Shown here: positions 8,673-17,308 of the stretch, one piece after another
How the letters are laid out: the number at the start of each line of letters is the position of its first letter
How positions within the stretch are numbered: position 1 is the first letter of the stretch
NCBI GenBank assembly: GCA_040285745.1
Contig: JAUFOR010000004.1
Span: 372,001 to 436,000 of the forward strand
DNA: 64,000 nucleotides
Direction of reading: 5' to 3'
Origin: Barthelona sp. PCE
Lineage: Eukaryota > Metamonada: BaSk clade
Program-made: the position numbers and the translations under genes
The notes under the pieces: generated by a model
Databases searched by the model: none
What the model saw: the letters and a program-made list of their open reading frames with translations, nothing else
Told to the model about the DNA's origin: nothing

Positions 8673-8727
8673 TCATACCATTAACCTTTCCACCCCCCTA
8701 GTGTGAAGTCTGCTTGCTCCATGTCTG
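8673..8727. repeat. Right terminal inverted repeat of hAT-like element
   Basis: Reverse complement of 6996-7050 with four mismatches; its outer end reads ...CTCCATGTCTG, then the duplication GAATGAAG. A short internal inverted repeat (GGGGTGG near 8661, CCACCCC near 8691) could add a hairpin at this end only. Confidence 0.88.
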
Positions 8728-8735
8728 GAATGAAG
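8728..8735. repeat. Right 8-bp target-site duplication GAATGAAG
   Basis: Exact copy of 6988-6995. Removing the element and one copy leaves a 40-bp gap between the importin alpha stop codon and the start of the orphan gene, a normal spacing for this genome. Confidence 0.85.
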
Positions 8736-8749
8736 CAACAATTTATTAC

Positions 8750-10249
8750 TTACTCGTCAGAGGTAAAGAACTCATCCATAATTTGTGATGAAAACCTCTC
8801 GATACGCTCGATACCAACACCTGTAAGTCGATCAAGAACATCCTCGATACCAGAAAGAGCAAAATACTCTATAATATCATCAGCGATACCATCCACTGTA
8901 ACACGGTGCAGGATGTGGTGTAACAACTGCAGTCCGTACTCCAATACAGTGCCATCCTTTGTGTCAAATTGGCTCTTAAAGAAGGAGACAACCTGATCAT
9001 AGTCTGACAACAACGATTCGAACAGGAACTCGTGCTGTCTGAAGACACCGGAGAGCATTGCCAGCTCTGTCTTGATGGCGTCATCGGTGGGAGTGGTGAG
9101 GAAGATTCCATCAAATAAATCAGGGAATTCTGCAACGATATCTGCTATGATCGCTGTATCTTCACCTGCAAGGAAGTTACACACAACAAACGCGGCGGTT
9201 TTTCGGACCACATGGTTTGATGATACAAAACATCTAGAAATGAAGGGGAAGAAATCGTATTCGTAAATGGAATGCACGTACTCATCTTTTCCGCTTAAAA
9301 CATTACCGATAGTCTTCAGCAGCAGCTCGTACGCACTGATCTTGTCGAATTCCTGAGGAAAATCGACGTTCTGCAGTACATGCATGTTGGTCAGGAAGTC
9401 AGTTTCTAATAATGATCCCAAGGCTTCAGGAGAGCAATGAGTGGTTACAATACAAAGGAGATTGCCAATTTCAAGGATTAACTCAGGTGAGCCATCAACT
9501 AAAGCAGTAAATACCTGATTGAGGATGTCTTCATCCACTAATTCATCAGCCGGGTTCACCTTCAAATCATCAGCATAGGTTGATTTGAGGACACTCTGGA
9601 GCAGGTTGGCGAGGGTCCACGTGGCAGTTCGGCTTAGTTTCTGGTCACCACAACGCAAGAAAGAGAGAAGGCGCGAAACCAACTCGTTTGTCCAAAACTC
9701 TGGTGATTCTTCATGCATGGATGTGATGTAATTGGCAAAGGCCCACATGGCGTAGAAAACAACAATGGTATCTGTGTCGAAGATACCTTTGATCATAAAA
9801 GGGACAAGATCCATAAGCTGATGGCGAAGGCTCACGTTATGCGCGCAAAGGTTCGCTGTGATCCAGTAGATGCGGGTGATCTCAGTCTGGGCGTCCTCAT
9901 CACCGTCCAACTTCTCTGTTAATGATACTAGAGCAGCTACAAAACCGGGTGAGTACAAGGCATCTGAGATGGCAGCATTTTCACTAAGGGAGACAGCGAG
10001 CTTCTCCAACATGTCGAATTGCTCAACAACTGAGCTTTCTAAAAAGAGAGTAACGAAAGGATCAATATCGTTCTCCTCCATAAGTTCTTCTCCGGGGACA
10101 TGAAGAGTAGGACTGGGCAAGATTCGCGCCCCGAAGAGGTTTTTCCTCCTCCTCTCTCTTACACGATTGTTGCTTTTACGCGGAAAATTAGGCATAAGTG
10201 GCGACTTGTGCTGAATCTGAATTTTCTTGATTCTCTTCTCTTGATTCAT
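8750..10249 (-). CDS. Importin subunit alpha
   Basis: A 499-aa nuclear import adaptor that binds classical nuclear localisation signals and hands cargo to importin beta. The N-terminus (MNQEKRIKKIQIQ ... RVRERRRKNLFG) is an importin-beta-binding domain of basic clusters. The rest is armadillo repeats, with segments such as VFYAMWAFANYIT, LSRTATWTLANLLQS and VVRKTAAFVVCNFLAG carrying the characteristic Trp/Asn positions of the cargo groove. The length matches the family (about 500-540 aa). The frame extends further upstream only from TTG, so ATG 10249 is chosen. Its stop lies 23 bp from the transposon's right end. Confidence 0.85.
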   Translation of the reverse strand: MNQEKRIKKIQIQHKSPLMPNFPRKSNNRVRERRRKNLFGARILPSPTLHVPGEELMEENDIDPFVTLFLESSVVEQFDMLEKLAVSLSENAAISDALYSPGFVAALVSLTEKLDGDEDAQTEITRIYWITANLCAHNVSLRHQLMDLVPFMIKGIFDTDTIVVFYAMWAFANYITSMHEESPEFWTNELVSRLLSFLRCGDQKLSRTATWTLANLLQSVLKSTYADDLKVNPADELVDEDILNQVFTALVDGSPELILEIGNLLCIVTTHCSPEALGSLLETDFLTNMHVLQNVDFPQEFDKISAYELLLKTIGNVLSGKDEYVHSIYEYDFFPFISRCFVSSNHVVRKTAAFVVCNFLAGEDTAIIADIVAEFPDLFDGIFLTTPTDDAIKTELAMLSGVFRQHEFLFESLLSDYDQVVSFFKSQFDTKDGTVLEYGLQLLHHILHRVTVDGIADDIIEYFALSGIEDVLDRLTGVGIERIERFSSQIMDEFFTSDE

Positions 10250-10312
10250 CTTAAAATTCGAATTATGCGACAAGGAAATGTGCAAAAAAAGTGATAAAAT
10301 GGAAAACGATTT

Positions 10313-11293
10313 TTATTGGTATTTAGGAACCTTTCGTACCTTCTTAGGATACCTGCGCTTTAAGTTCTTGCGTCTTCTAGGTTCAATATAACCTTTTTGT
10401 GCCATTTTATGATATGTGTCTTTCATTAGGCTCATTTGCACTTCTGTATCCCGCAATGATTCACCCAATTCATCAGGCAAGGCAATTGATCCGAGATCTT
10501 CATGGGGAACAAGTTTTCCACCAACTCTATCCTTAAATCCACGTTTTTTATCTTCAGGATTAGCTTCTTTCTGTTTCTGGATCTTTTGTGCTCGCTTGGT
10601 CTGCTCTACTATACGGTTGTGGCGTTTCAGAGATTCTTTGCCCTTTAGCTTCTGCTTCATCAGTTTACGGTTTTCTTTCTTACGTAAACTCCTCTTATCT
10701 ACCTTTGGCTTCGGTACATTAGGAGCAAAATATTCTTCTTCAATCTCTGGTTCAGCATCACCGTCACCCTCAGGAACAATAAACTGTGCCAAAAGTCCTT
10801 TATCGGTCATTTTCCCAACAACCTCAGGAAGGGCTTGCTCAGACATAATGTCTAAAGTAGGCCTCTTTAAACGATCAGCTGTCTCTCTGTACTTTTTGGC
10901 CTTCTCCACACGGAGCTCCTCTTTCTTTCCAACAACGTTATCGATTACAAACTTGTGCAATTCACGATGAGGGTTGACAGATTCTTCATGTCCTGGCAAA
11001 TCAACATATGCATCGTCTCTGATCTTCTGAACTTTCTTTTTAGGCTCGGAAGCAGACGCTGAACCCCATAAATCAGTGGTATAAGTGGGTGCTTCAGTGG
11101 GTTTAGGTTTGACGATCTTACCAACCTTTGCCAGATCTTCTTTCCGTACCACAACCTCCTTCTTCTGTTGATTGCGCTTATTATGCCTATCAGGGTCTAG
11201 TTTGAGAATTCTCTCGTGAGACATAAGTTTTCTTACTTTGCCAACTGCTTTTTTGCCTTTATCCTCAATAAAAATCGTATCTGAAATGTCCAT
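10313..11293 (-). CDS. NOP53: Nop53 (GLTSCR2) ribosome biogenesis factor
   Basis: A 326-aa, highly basic protein of the Nop53/GLTSCR2 family, which recruits the exosome to pre-60S particles during ITS2 processing in the nucleolus. It shows the family order: a central PGHEESVNPHRELHKF segment, a basic SLRKKENRKLMKQKLKG block and a Lys/Arg-rich C-terminal tail with KGYIEPRRRKNLKRRYPKK. It is shorter than yeast and human forms (about 450-480 aa). ATG at 11293 overlaps the ATG of the divergent reductase gene by 8 bp. An upstream TTCATT element lies inside that neighbour's coding region. The next in-frame ATG is at residue 24, so a shorter start is possible. Confidence 0.75.
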   Translation of the reverse strand: MDISDTIFIEDKGKKAVGKVRKLMSHERILKLDPDRHNKRNQQKKEVVVRKEDLAKVGKIVKPKPTEAPTYTTDLWGSASASEPKKKVQKIRDDAYVDLPGHEESVNPHRELHKFVIDNVVGKKEELRVEKAKKYRETADRLKRPTLDIMSEQALPEVVGKMTDKGLLAQFIVPEGDGDAEPEIEEEYFAPNVPKPKVDKRSLRKKENRKLMKQKLKGKESLKRHNRIVEQTKRAQKIQKQKEANPEDKKRGFKDRVGGKLVPHEDLGSIALPDELGESLRDTEVQMSLMKDTYHKMAQKGYIEPRRRKNLKRRYPKKVRKVPKYQ

Positions 11294-12311
11294 ATTTGCT
11301 CGTGATGTGTATAATGAATGTTATGAGTGGGTTAAATGGGTGTTTTTTCAAAATACACCTATTTCGAAGCGTATGAACGAGAAAAAAGATAATTCTGTCT
11401 CGAGGGCGCTAAGGGCCGTTATGACAATTGATATGCTAGACTATTTTAAGTCAGATACTATAAACCAATTTTCTCCAAAGGTACAAGAGGGCACAGATCG
11501 GTTTTATCTTTGTAGCACGACAATAGCGCTTCAGATTGCGTTCTTTATTGGATACATCCGAAAATATCGTTCCGTCAAGGTTTTACAGGTTGGTTTCGGT
11601 AATTTAGGACGTCGTCTCATTGATGTATTGTCTAAAACCACACTGTTTACCAACGAAGACAACAATGAATACGTTTACTGCACTAGGGATGTCAGAAAAT
11701 ATGAAGGATTGCATCACGCAGAGAATCTTGTCGAGCTGACTGCGGAACTGGTGGAATCGGCTGATATTCTCATTTTAGCAATCCCCTTTGACCAGCACAC
11801 GGTTTTTTCACGAAGATTCAACGATATTTTACGTGGAAACCAGTTTATCTTTTCGACAGCATCAATCATAAAGAAAAAAAAGCTTGAAATGACGTTTAAC
11901 ACAGAATTTAATCTTCATCCATGCATTAACTACCAGTCTATTAACACCATGCTACAGTTTGAATCGTTCCAGAGAGTATTCAATACAACCAACCAGGAAA
12001 ATTTTTTTGCAATTTCTCTTTTTGCACAAAATTTTGATATTCAAGCGTTTATTGTACAGATGCAAGAGTACACAATGTGTGACTTTGAGAGAATAGCTGG
12101 AGATTTTTCATTTTCGACTGAGAAATACAGAAAACTCATTGTCGGCTTCGATGACATGCCAAAAACTTCTTTATCTACAGATGTCTTGCAGAGAAGACTG
12201 GAACTAGATGATCTGAAGATAGAATTATCGAACGGTCTGTCGAGTTTGGTATTGAGCGTTTTGGAAGCAATTTTTAAATCTTCTCACAACATATCTGACC
12301 AATCGCTGTAA
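11286..12311 (+). CDS. NADP-dependent oxidoreductase, NOXRED1/P5CR-like
   Basis: A 341-aa protein with a Rossmann dinucleotide site VLQVGFGNLGRRL (GxGxxG) near residue 100, and a downstream ADILILAIPFDQH strand-loop typical of pyrroline-5-carboxylate-reductase/F420-oxidoreductase folds. The overall layout resembles NOXRED1 (NADP-dependent oxidoreductase domain-containing protein 1), whose substrate is unknown. The first ATG is 11286 (the frame before it opens from TTG); the next ATG, at 11371, would remove the overlap with Nop53. The 3' end overlaps the convergent EF-hand gene by 28 bp. Confidence 0.6.
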   Translation: MSIFARDVYNECYEWVKWVFFQNTPISKRMNEKKDNSVSRALRAVMTIDMLDYFKSDTINQFSPKVQEGTDRFYLCSTTIALQIAFFIGYIRKYRSVKVLQVGFGNLGRRLIDVLSKTTLFTNEDNNEYVYCTRDVRKYEGLHHAENLVELTAELVESADILILAIPFDQHTVFSRRFNDILRGNQFIFSTASIIKKKKLEMTFNTEFNLHPCINYQSINTMLQFESFQRVFNTTNQENFFAISLFAQNFDIQAFIVQMQEYTMCDFERIAGDFSFSTEKYRKLIVGFDDMPKTSLSTDVLQRRLELDDLKIELSNGLSSLVLSVLEAIFKSSHNISDQSL

Positions 12312-12919
12312 TCACTGTACTCTTCCTTTTGCTGTTGTGGTTTTTGAGGTGTTTGTTCTATGGTTTCTGTTTTTTGAGCCTTTTTCTCATTCCACCTTCC
12401 CTTTAATGGTATATCATATCTTTCGGCAATGAATTCCGATCTTTCATCAGTCAGATACTGTTTGAACTGTTTAGGAGTTACCTCTTCATCAGGGTGACAG
12501 TCTAATTCTCCTTTTATGAATGCAAGAATACCTTTATCAATATTTATCTTGAGTAAATCTCCAAAGAAGTTTTGTATAACTGAATCAGGAATGGTGCCAT
12601 TGCCATTATCATCAAACAAATCAAAAGCAAGACGGACAGGATCAAAATCATTTCCTACTTGATTTAAGCTCAAAAAAGTAAATAAACTTTCGGGTGTTCG
12701 TGGTTTAGCCTTCATAAGACGCTTGGACTCTTGCTCGTTGAGCGCCACAAGGGAAGAAAGTCTGGTAAATAATACATCTGAATCCATTTTACCTTCAGCA
12801 ATTCGTGAAATCCATTCAAAACCAATTGCTAACGTAGAGAAGTCTATGGATGCTTCAAGCCCATCACGGTAGCCTGGTGGTTTAATCTGTCCGGGAACCT
12901 TGTTATCTTCGTCTTTCAT
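12284..12919 (-). CDS. EF-hand protein, 211 aa
   Basis: An acidic protein with one clear EF-hand loop, FDLFDDNGNGTIPDSVI (about residues 96-112; D.N.NGTI..S positions), preceded by a helix and followed by a possible degenerate second hand. The N-terminal third (LAIGFEWISRIAEGKMD) is helical. The C-terminus is low complexity: Gln/Glu-rich, then DYSDWSDML. This suggests a Ca2+-sensing or structural protein; the partner is unknown. ATG at 12919. The last 28 bp overlap the convergent reductase gene. Confidence 0.65.
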   Translation of the reverse strand: MKDEDNKVPGQIKPPGYRDGLEASIDFSTLAIGFEWISRIAEGKMDSDVLFTRLSSLVALNEQESKRLMKAKPRTPESLFTFLSLNQVGNDFDPVRLAFDLFDDNGNGTIPDSVIQNFFGDLLKINIDKGILAFIKGELDCHPDEEVTPKQFKQYLTDERSEFIAERYDIPLKGRWNEKKAQKTETIEQTPQKPQQQKEEYSDYSDWSDML

Positions 12920-12957
12920 GATAAGGGTGCTATAAGTTTTACAAGAACATATACTGT

Positions 12958-13350
12958 CTATGAAGTTTCACGCTTGAATATGGCATCGTAGCCGGTCTGA
13001 CCACCACATAATTCAAGAACAAATGCATAAAGATTATCCCTCTTCTGTTTGGCCATTATCTCGCTCTCTTTCTTAAGCATAGCGAGGTTTCTGTCGCAAT
13101 TCTCCCTGAATTGATCCTTTAAGATCTTCTTATAGTCTTCTGCTTCATCATTGGTTGATGAAGTTTCAACAAAGAGGTCCATCTTCTTCTTAGGTTCAGG
13201 TTCCTCAGAAAAGGACTCTTTTGCTGTCTCCGCTAAGTTCTGTTCAATTAGATTGTCCAATGCATCAGGAGATTTTGTTTCTGTGTTTTCAACGGGTTCA
13301 ACCGTCTTATCAGGGATTTTATCAGTGAATGAGTCAATAAAGTCTTCCAT
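12958..13350 (-). CDS. Small acidic/coiled-coil hypothetical protein, 130 aa
   Basis: ATG at 13350, TGA-terminated frame of 130 codons. The first half is acidic and Ser/Thr-rich (disordered). The second half is a predicted helix, DYKKILKDQFRENCDRNLAM..., ending in LYAFVLELCGGQTGYDAIF. I do not recognise it; a clathrin-light-chain-like layout (acidic N-terminus plus helix) is possible but no signature residue supports it. It lies between the EF-hand gene and kinesin-1 on the same strand. Confidence 0.5.
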   Translation of the reverse strand: MEDFIDSFTDKIPDKTVEPVENTETKSPDALDNLIEQNLAETAKESFSEEPEPKKKMDLFVETSSTNDEAEDYKKILKDQFRENCDRNLAMLKKESEIMAKQKRDNLYAFVLELCGGQTGYDAIFKRETS

Positions 13351-13453
13351 ACTAAAAAGTTTTTATAAAAAAAACAGAAAAAAGGTATTACAAAAAGAAT
13401 AATGCGTTTACAAGAAAAAAACTGATGATGCGAAATAATGACATAATGCGTGC

Positions 13454-15927
13454 CTACTGGTTTTGTTGCTGGTTCTGTGATTCTTCTCTCTTTTTTCTAC
13501 GAGAAAGGATGTTTTTGAGAACATCTCTGAAATCATCACCCTTGGCAACGGGTTGGACGAATTTTGGACCCTTCTTGACCTTACGGGCTGTAGACTTCTT
13601 TAAACGGGCCAGTTCTTTATCGGATTGTTCGAGTCTGTAAGTCAAATCATCAACTTCGTACTGAAGAGAACGTTGCTTACGTTGTGCCTGATCAAGCTCA
13701 TCCTCGATGCGGAACAGCTCATCGTCCTTGTTAGTCTTGCGCTCCAGCTCATCATTGAGTTTAACTTCTGCATGTTTAACCTTACGCTCAAGACGCTCAA
13801 CCTGAAGTTCAAGGCTCTGATTCTCGCTCTTGAGGTTGGTGTATTCCTCGAGCTGCATTTGTTGCAAGAAGGAACCACCAGAACCACCAGTTGGAGCAGA
13901 TTCCTTCAAAGCAATAATCTTTTCATCCAAAACCTTCTTGGCATCCTGGGCCTCTTCAAGCTGTGAAGAAATAGTGTTCTTCTCACGTTCTGCAGAGTTT
14001 AGCTTTGACTGGAGGAGTTTAATCTTGCTTCCCAGAGCACGGAGCTGTTTAACTGATATATTTGTCATTGCGTTTTCATCAAGATTCTCAGTGTCGATAC
14101 CAGCAACAAGCGTGTCGAGAGATCCCTCAACATTATCGATGTAGTCCTTAAGATCCTTGTTCTCAGCAGTTAGACGTTCAGCCTTGTCGAGGGTTTCCTT
14201 GTGCTCGGTTTCGAGCTTGTGAAGCTTGATTTCGCTCGCCTTGAGCATGTTTTCAAGTGCCTCGTTGCCACCACCAGCAGCAAGAACGTGTTGGATTGTG
14301 TTCATGTCGACAGAGCTCCCTCCACCGCGTACGGGTGAAGAGGGTGTTGCACCAGATGCCTCGAGATGCTTAATGGTTGACTGAGCGTTCTCGAGCTCAA
14401 CCTGCATAGTTTGGAGTTCTCCCTGAGTGGAAGAAAGTTCGGATTTAAGACTACGGTTATCGTCTTTCATTTTCTGGACCTTATCGGCATCAAGGCCGTC
14501 CAGCTTCTTGAGTGACTCCTTTAGCTTGGACAGCTCAGCGCTGAGGTCCTCAATTTGCTGGATGTTTGCCTTCTCGTTATTCTTGAGACGATTAATCTCA
14601 TCCTCCAGATCTGCTGCTGCGTTGGCGTTTGCCTCTTTCTTTCTGTTATTCTGCAGGGCATCTTCCATCTCTGCGTCAAGTTGGGCGAGCTGTTCATCAC
14701 TGGGTTTGTTACCTCCATCAATATCAACAGGGCACTCAAGACCAGCAGCGTTCTCCTTATACCAGGTAACTGCCTCTCTCAACACCTTGTTCTCCGCCTT
14801 GACGGTTGCTAAGTCCTTCTTTAGCTTGTCAATCATGGCTTGCATTTCACCGGGTGACAAGACCTTGTTAGCCTTTGCCTTGAGCTTGATGGACTTGGCA
14901 CGTTTTCCGAAACGGAGTGTAGAGATGGTCTCTTCAATGTTGAACTCGTGTGGCGAGCAAGCAATCATAAGTGTGGTCTTTGAGTTACCACCCAGCGCAT
15001 CCTGAAGGATACGTGTCAGTTTAGAATCACGGTAGGGAATATGGTCTCTAGCTTCGACAAGAGCATTGATAACCTTACCAAGCGCGGAAAGAGAACCATT
15101 GATGTTCTGGGCCTCACGGAGAGTTTGTCCTGAAGCCTGGGTCTTACCGACCTTCTCAGAACCAGCAAGATCGACAAGATTCAGCTTTCCACTAATTGTT
15201 GTCCCCTTCTCCATGTCACGCTGTTGAAGGAAGATCTGGAAGAGTGAATGCGAGCGTGATGACACAGCGTTCATCTCCGTGAAAGAGACGGATCGAGAAT
15301 TCTCACCAATACGGAGAAGCTCCATGATGTTCTCGACGGAAGAAACTGGCTCCTCAGACAAGCCAGAAACGTGAATACCCTTTGCTGCGGACTCGTGCAC
15401 CTTGAGATTTGTGTTGCTTGCATCAAGGAGATCATTAATCTGTTCATTGTAAATTTCCAAGAAGGAACAACGAATTGTGTACTCAACATCATCCGTGTTT
15501 TCGTTGATAATATCAAAGATATCGAAGGAAGCACGGGGGATGATACCACGTAGCTCCTCATTCTCAATATCAGCACCGAACATAGTGAATGATTTTCCTG
15601 CACCCGTTTGACCGTAAGCAAAGTATGTACCGTTGTAACCATTGAACAGGTCCTTGACCATACCTGATGCTGAAATATCATACATAGGTCCCTGTTGTGT
15701 GTCCATAGGGAAAACACCATCAAATGTAAAGTTAAGAAATCCTCCTCTTGCTGAGTTATCTACCTTAAGATTATGCTGATCGAGGAAGAAGACGACTTGT
15801 TTACCTCCAATACCTGTGGCTTCTTGCTCTTCTCGCTCTCTCTTATTAATGGGACGGAATCTAGCGACAACCTTGGTGTTAGCTCTTTAGATGCGGGTGT
15901 ATACCATACCTTAACTGAATCAGACAT
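13454..15927 (-). CDS. Kinesin-1 heavy chain
   Basis: Plus-end-directed microtubule motor, reconstructed from two exons: 15910-15927 (MSDSVK) and 13454-15871, joined over a 38-nt intron with an in-frame stop. The product is 811 aa. Exon 2 begins VVARFRPINKRE, completing the first motor strand. The P-loop GQTGAGKS is near residue 92, switch I NAVSSRSH near 207 and switch II LVDLAGSE near 239. The neck region (RAKSIKLKAKANK...SPGEM) resembles kinesin-1, followed by a coiled-coil stalk to about residue 775 and a basic tail. The P-loop Ser instead of Thr and Ala instead of Ser are tolerated variants. An upstream TTTTCAC element (A at 15938) lies 11 nt before the ATG. Confidence 0.9.
15872..15909 (-). 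other. Spliceosomal intron, 38 nt (kinesin-1)
   Basis: Begins GTATGG and ends GCTAACACCAAG. It sits after codon 6 (phase 0) and contains an in-frame TAA. Removing it restores the kinesin N-terminal strand VKVVARFRP. Confidence 0.92.
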
Positions 15928-15935
15928 ATTCTATT

Positions 15936-15943
15936 CGTGAAAA
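15936..15943 (-). promoter_or_regulatory. Initiator-like element TTTTCACG (kinesin-1)
   Basis: Minus-strand TTTTCACG after a CTTCCCC run, 11 nt from the A to the ATG. It matches the TCA(C/T/A) pattern upstream of many genes here and resembles the Trichomonas initiator TCA+1YW. Confidence 0.5.
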
Positions 15944-16475
15944 GGGGAAGAAAAAATGTTACATTAAAATTTTGGGCTTTAGAACGAAATTCTAACATAA
16001 TAAGAAGCTTTAAATACATTTTAAAAGTCATTTAGAGGATTTGTTTAGCTGAAGAAAGATTGTCTAACCCTTAATTCAGGAATTTTTTGCTTTTACATTT
16101 AGATACTATTTCGTTGTTGGGGTGGATCAATATGAAGAATAAGTATCGATTAGGAGATTAAGACTCTCAACAAACTCTTTGCTATCTACAACATAGCAAA
16201 AAAGATATCTTTATTGTTTGATTTGCATATTAATGACAAACTAATAAACCAGAAGTATTATTGTAGTTATTTCAAGCCGTTTTGTAATAATTAATATAAT
16301 ATTAGATATTATATTAAAAAAAAATTTGGGATAAAGTAATAGATTTAGGACATATTTCAATGTCCAGGGCAAGAAATAATTAAACAAAACTCAATTGTAC
16401 AATGAGAAGGAAAAAAAAATTGACGCATAAGGGTAAAGGATGAGCTATAAATAACCGAAAAACTCAAAAACACAC
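15944..16475. other. AT-rich intergenic spacer
   Basis: About 530 bp between the kinesin-1 start and the cyclin stop, with A/T runs and no coding frame of note. I looked for tRNA and spliceosomal RNA motifs and saw none. Confidence 0.5.
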
Positions 16476-17033
16476 CTAATGCATACTCACAAACTCATCG
16501 ATTGTTAATAAATGTTCATTGCAATTTTCATTTTTAAAATTGTTTAGTATAAATTTAGAATATGATTCTACCAAAGAACTAACTTCTTCATTATATGTTT
16601 TACGATCGATGTAAAAGTTAAAATCTAGTCCAGTGGTGAAATTTTTTTCTAATTTATCGATTTCTTCTGCACTTATTCCAGAAACAGAAGAAAAACTTTT
16701 TGATGGAATTCGCTCATCATAAATGATCTTTGCAGCAAGAAGTAATGCTGTAGAGACCAATTTATGTACATTTCTACCACTCAAAGTGAGGTCTGTACTC
16801 TTCAAAAAACGTTTTAGGAATATCAATAGAGGAACACTTGTTTTTCCGTTCAAGACACGATAATCCTCTAAACGCCGAAGGTAAGACTGTAATGAGATGG
16901 ATGGGCGACTCGTCAAATCAAAGACCGTTTTAGTATCACCAACTCCAACTTTTGAATTCATATTGGATTGTGGATCAAATTGGTGAAGTATATTGTAGAA
17001 AACAATGTTTCCTATGGTCTTTCGAGATGCCAT
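16476..17033 (-). CDS. PHO80-like (P/U-type) cyclin
   Basis: A 185-aa single cyclin box of the PHO80/cyclin-P/U group, which activates PHO85-type CDKs. Family features in order: a Pro-Ser-Ile-Ser start (SRPSISLQSYLRRLEDY), then PLLIFLKRFLK, VSTALLLAAKIIYDER, and GISAEEIDKLEKNFTTGLDFNFYI. The length fits the group (about 180-290 aa). ATG at 17033 with a TTTCAAC element 12 nt upstream. The CDK-like kinase at 22050 is a possible but unproven partner. Confidence 0.8.
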   Translation of the reverse strand: MASRKTIGNIVFYNILHQFDPQSNMNSKVGVGDTKTVFDLTSRPSISLQSYLRRLEDYRVLNGKTSVPLLIFLKRFLKSTDLTLSGRNVHKLVSTALLLAAKIIYDERIPSKSFSSVSGISAEEIDKLEKNFTTGLDFNFYIDRKTYNEEVSSLVESYSKFILNNFKNENCNEHLLTIDEFVSMH

Positions 17034-17308
17034 CTCAACTGTGTTGAAAGAAGAAAAAGAGAAAGCAAGTTCCTCGACTGTCCTTCATTGTAGAAGGAAT
17101 TCTATCTTTTTGCAAGTGTAACAAAGGCAACCATAGTAGTTGCGCATGTTGAAAAACATAGGAACACACAAATCTCAAATTGGTTATTTAATTTGGATTG
17201 ACCTCATTGTACTTAACAAATGAACATGTAAATATGCATACCTCATGTTCTACCAGCGGTCAAGAGCATTGGAATTTGAAATATCGAACTGTGGTTTTAT
17301 TACGAGAT

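Larger units (their letters stand above)
6996..8727. mobile_element. hAT-like DNA transposon, 1,732 bp, with TIRs and TSD
   Basis: The element is bounded by near-perfect 55-bp terminal inverted repeats (51/55 identical by eye) beginning YAGACATGGAGC. It is flanked by the exact 8-bp duplication GAATGAAG. Inside is one long minus-strand frame whose C-terminus matches the hAT dimerisation domain. TIRs plus an 8-bp TSD plus this domain identify the hAT superfamily, although the TIR start is YAGAC rather than the usual YARNG. At 1.7 kb it is short for an autonomous hAT, which is usually 2.5-5 kb. It lies between the orphan gene (start at 6970) and the 3' end of importin alpha (stop at 8750). High TIR identity and the intact TSD argue for a young insertion. 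Confidence 0.88.

Noticed and set aside
15707-15927. Kinesin-1 seemed truncated at its N-terminus or frameshifted
   Set aside because: A 38-nt intron with GTATG and CTAACACCAAG restores the full motor start.
16440-16484. Possible extra intron at the end of the cyclin gene (GTATGC ... TTATTTATAG)
   Set aside because: The signals fit loosely, but the downstream frame reads only into a pyrimidine-rich tract with no domain gained; the existing TAG stop is simpler.
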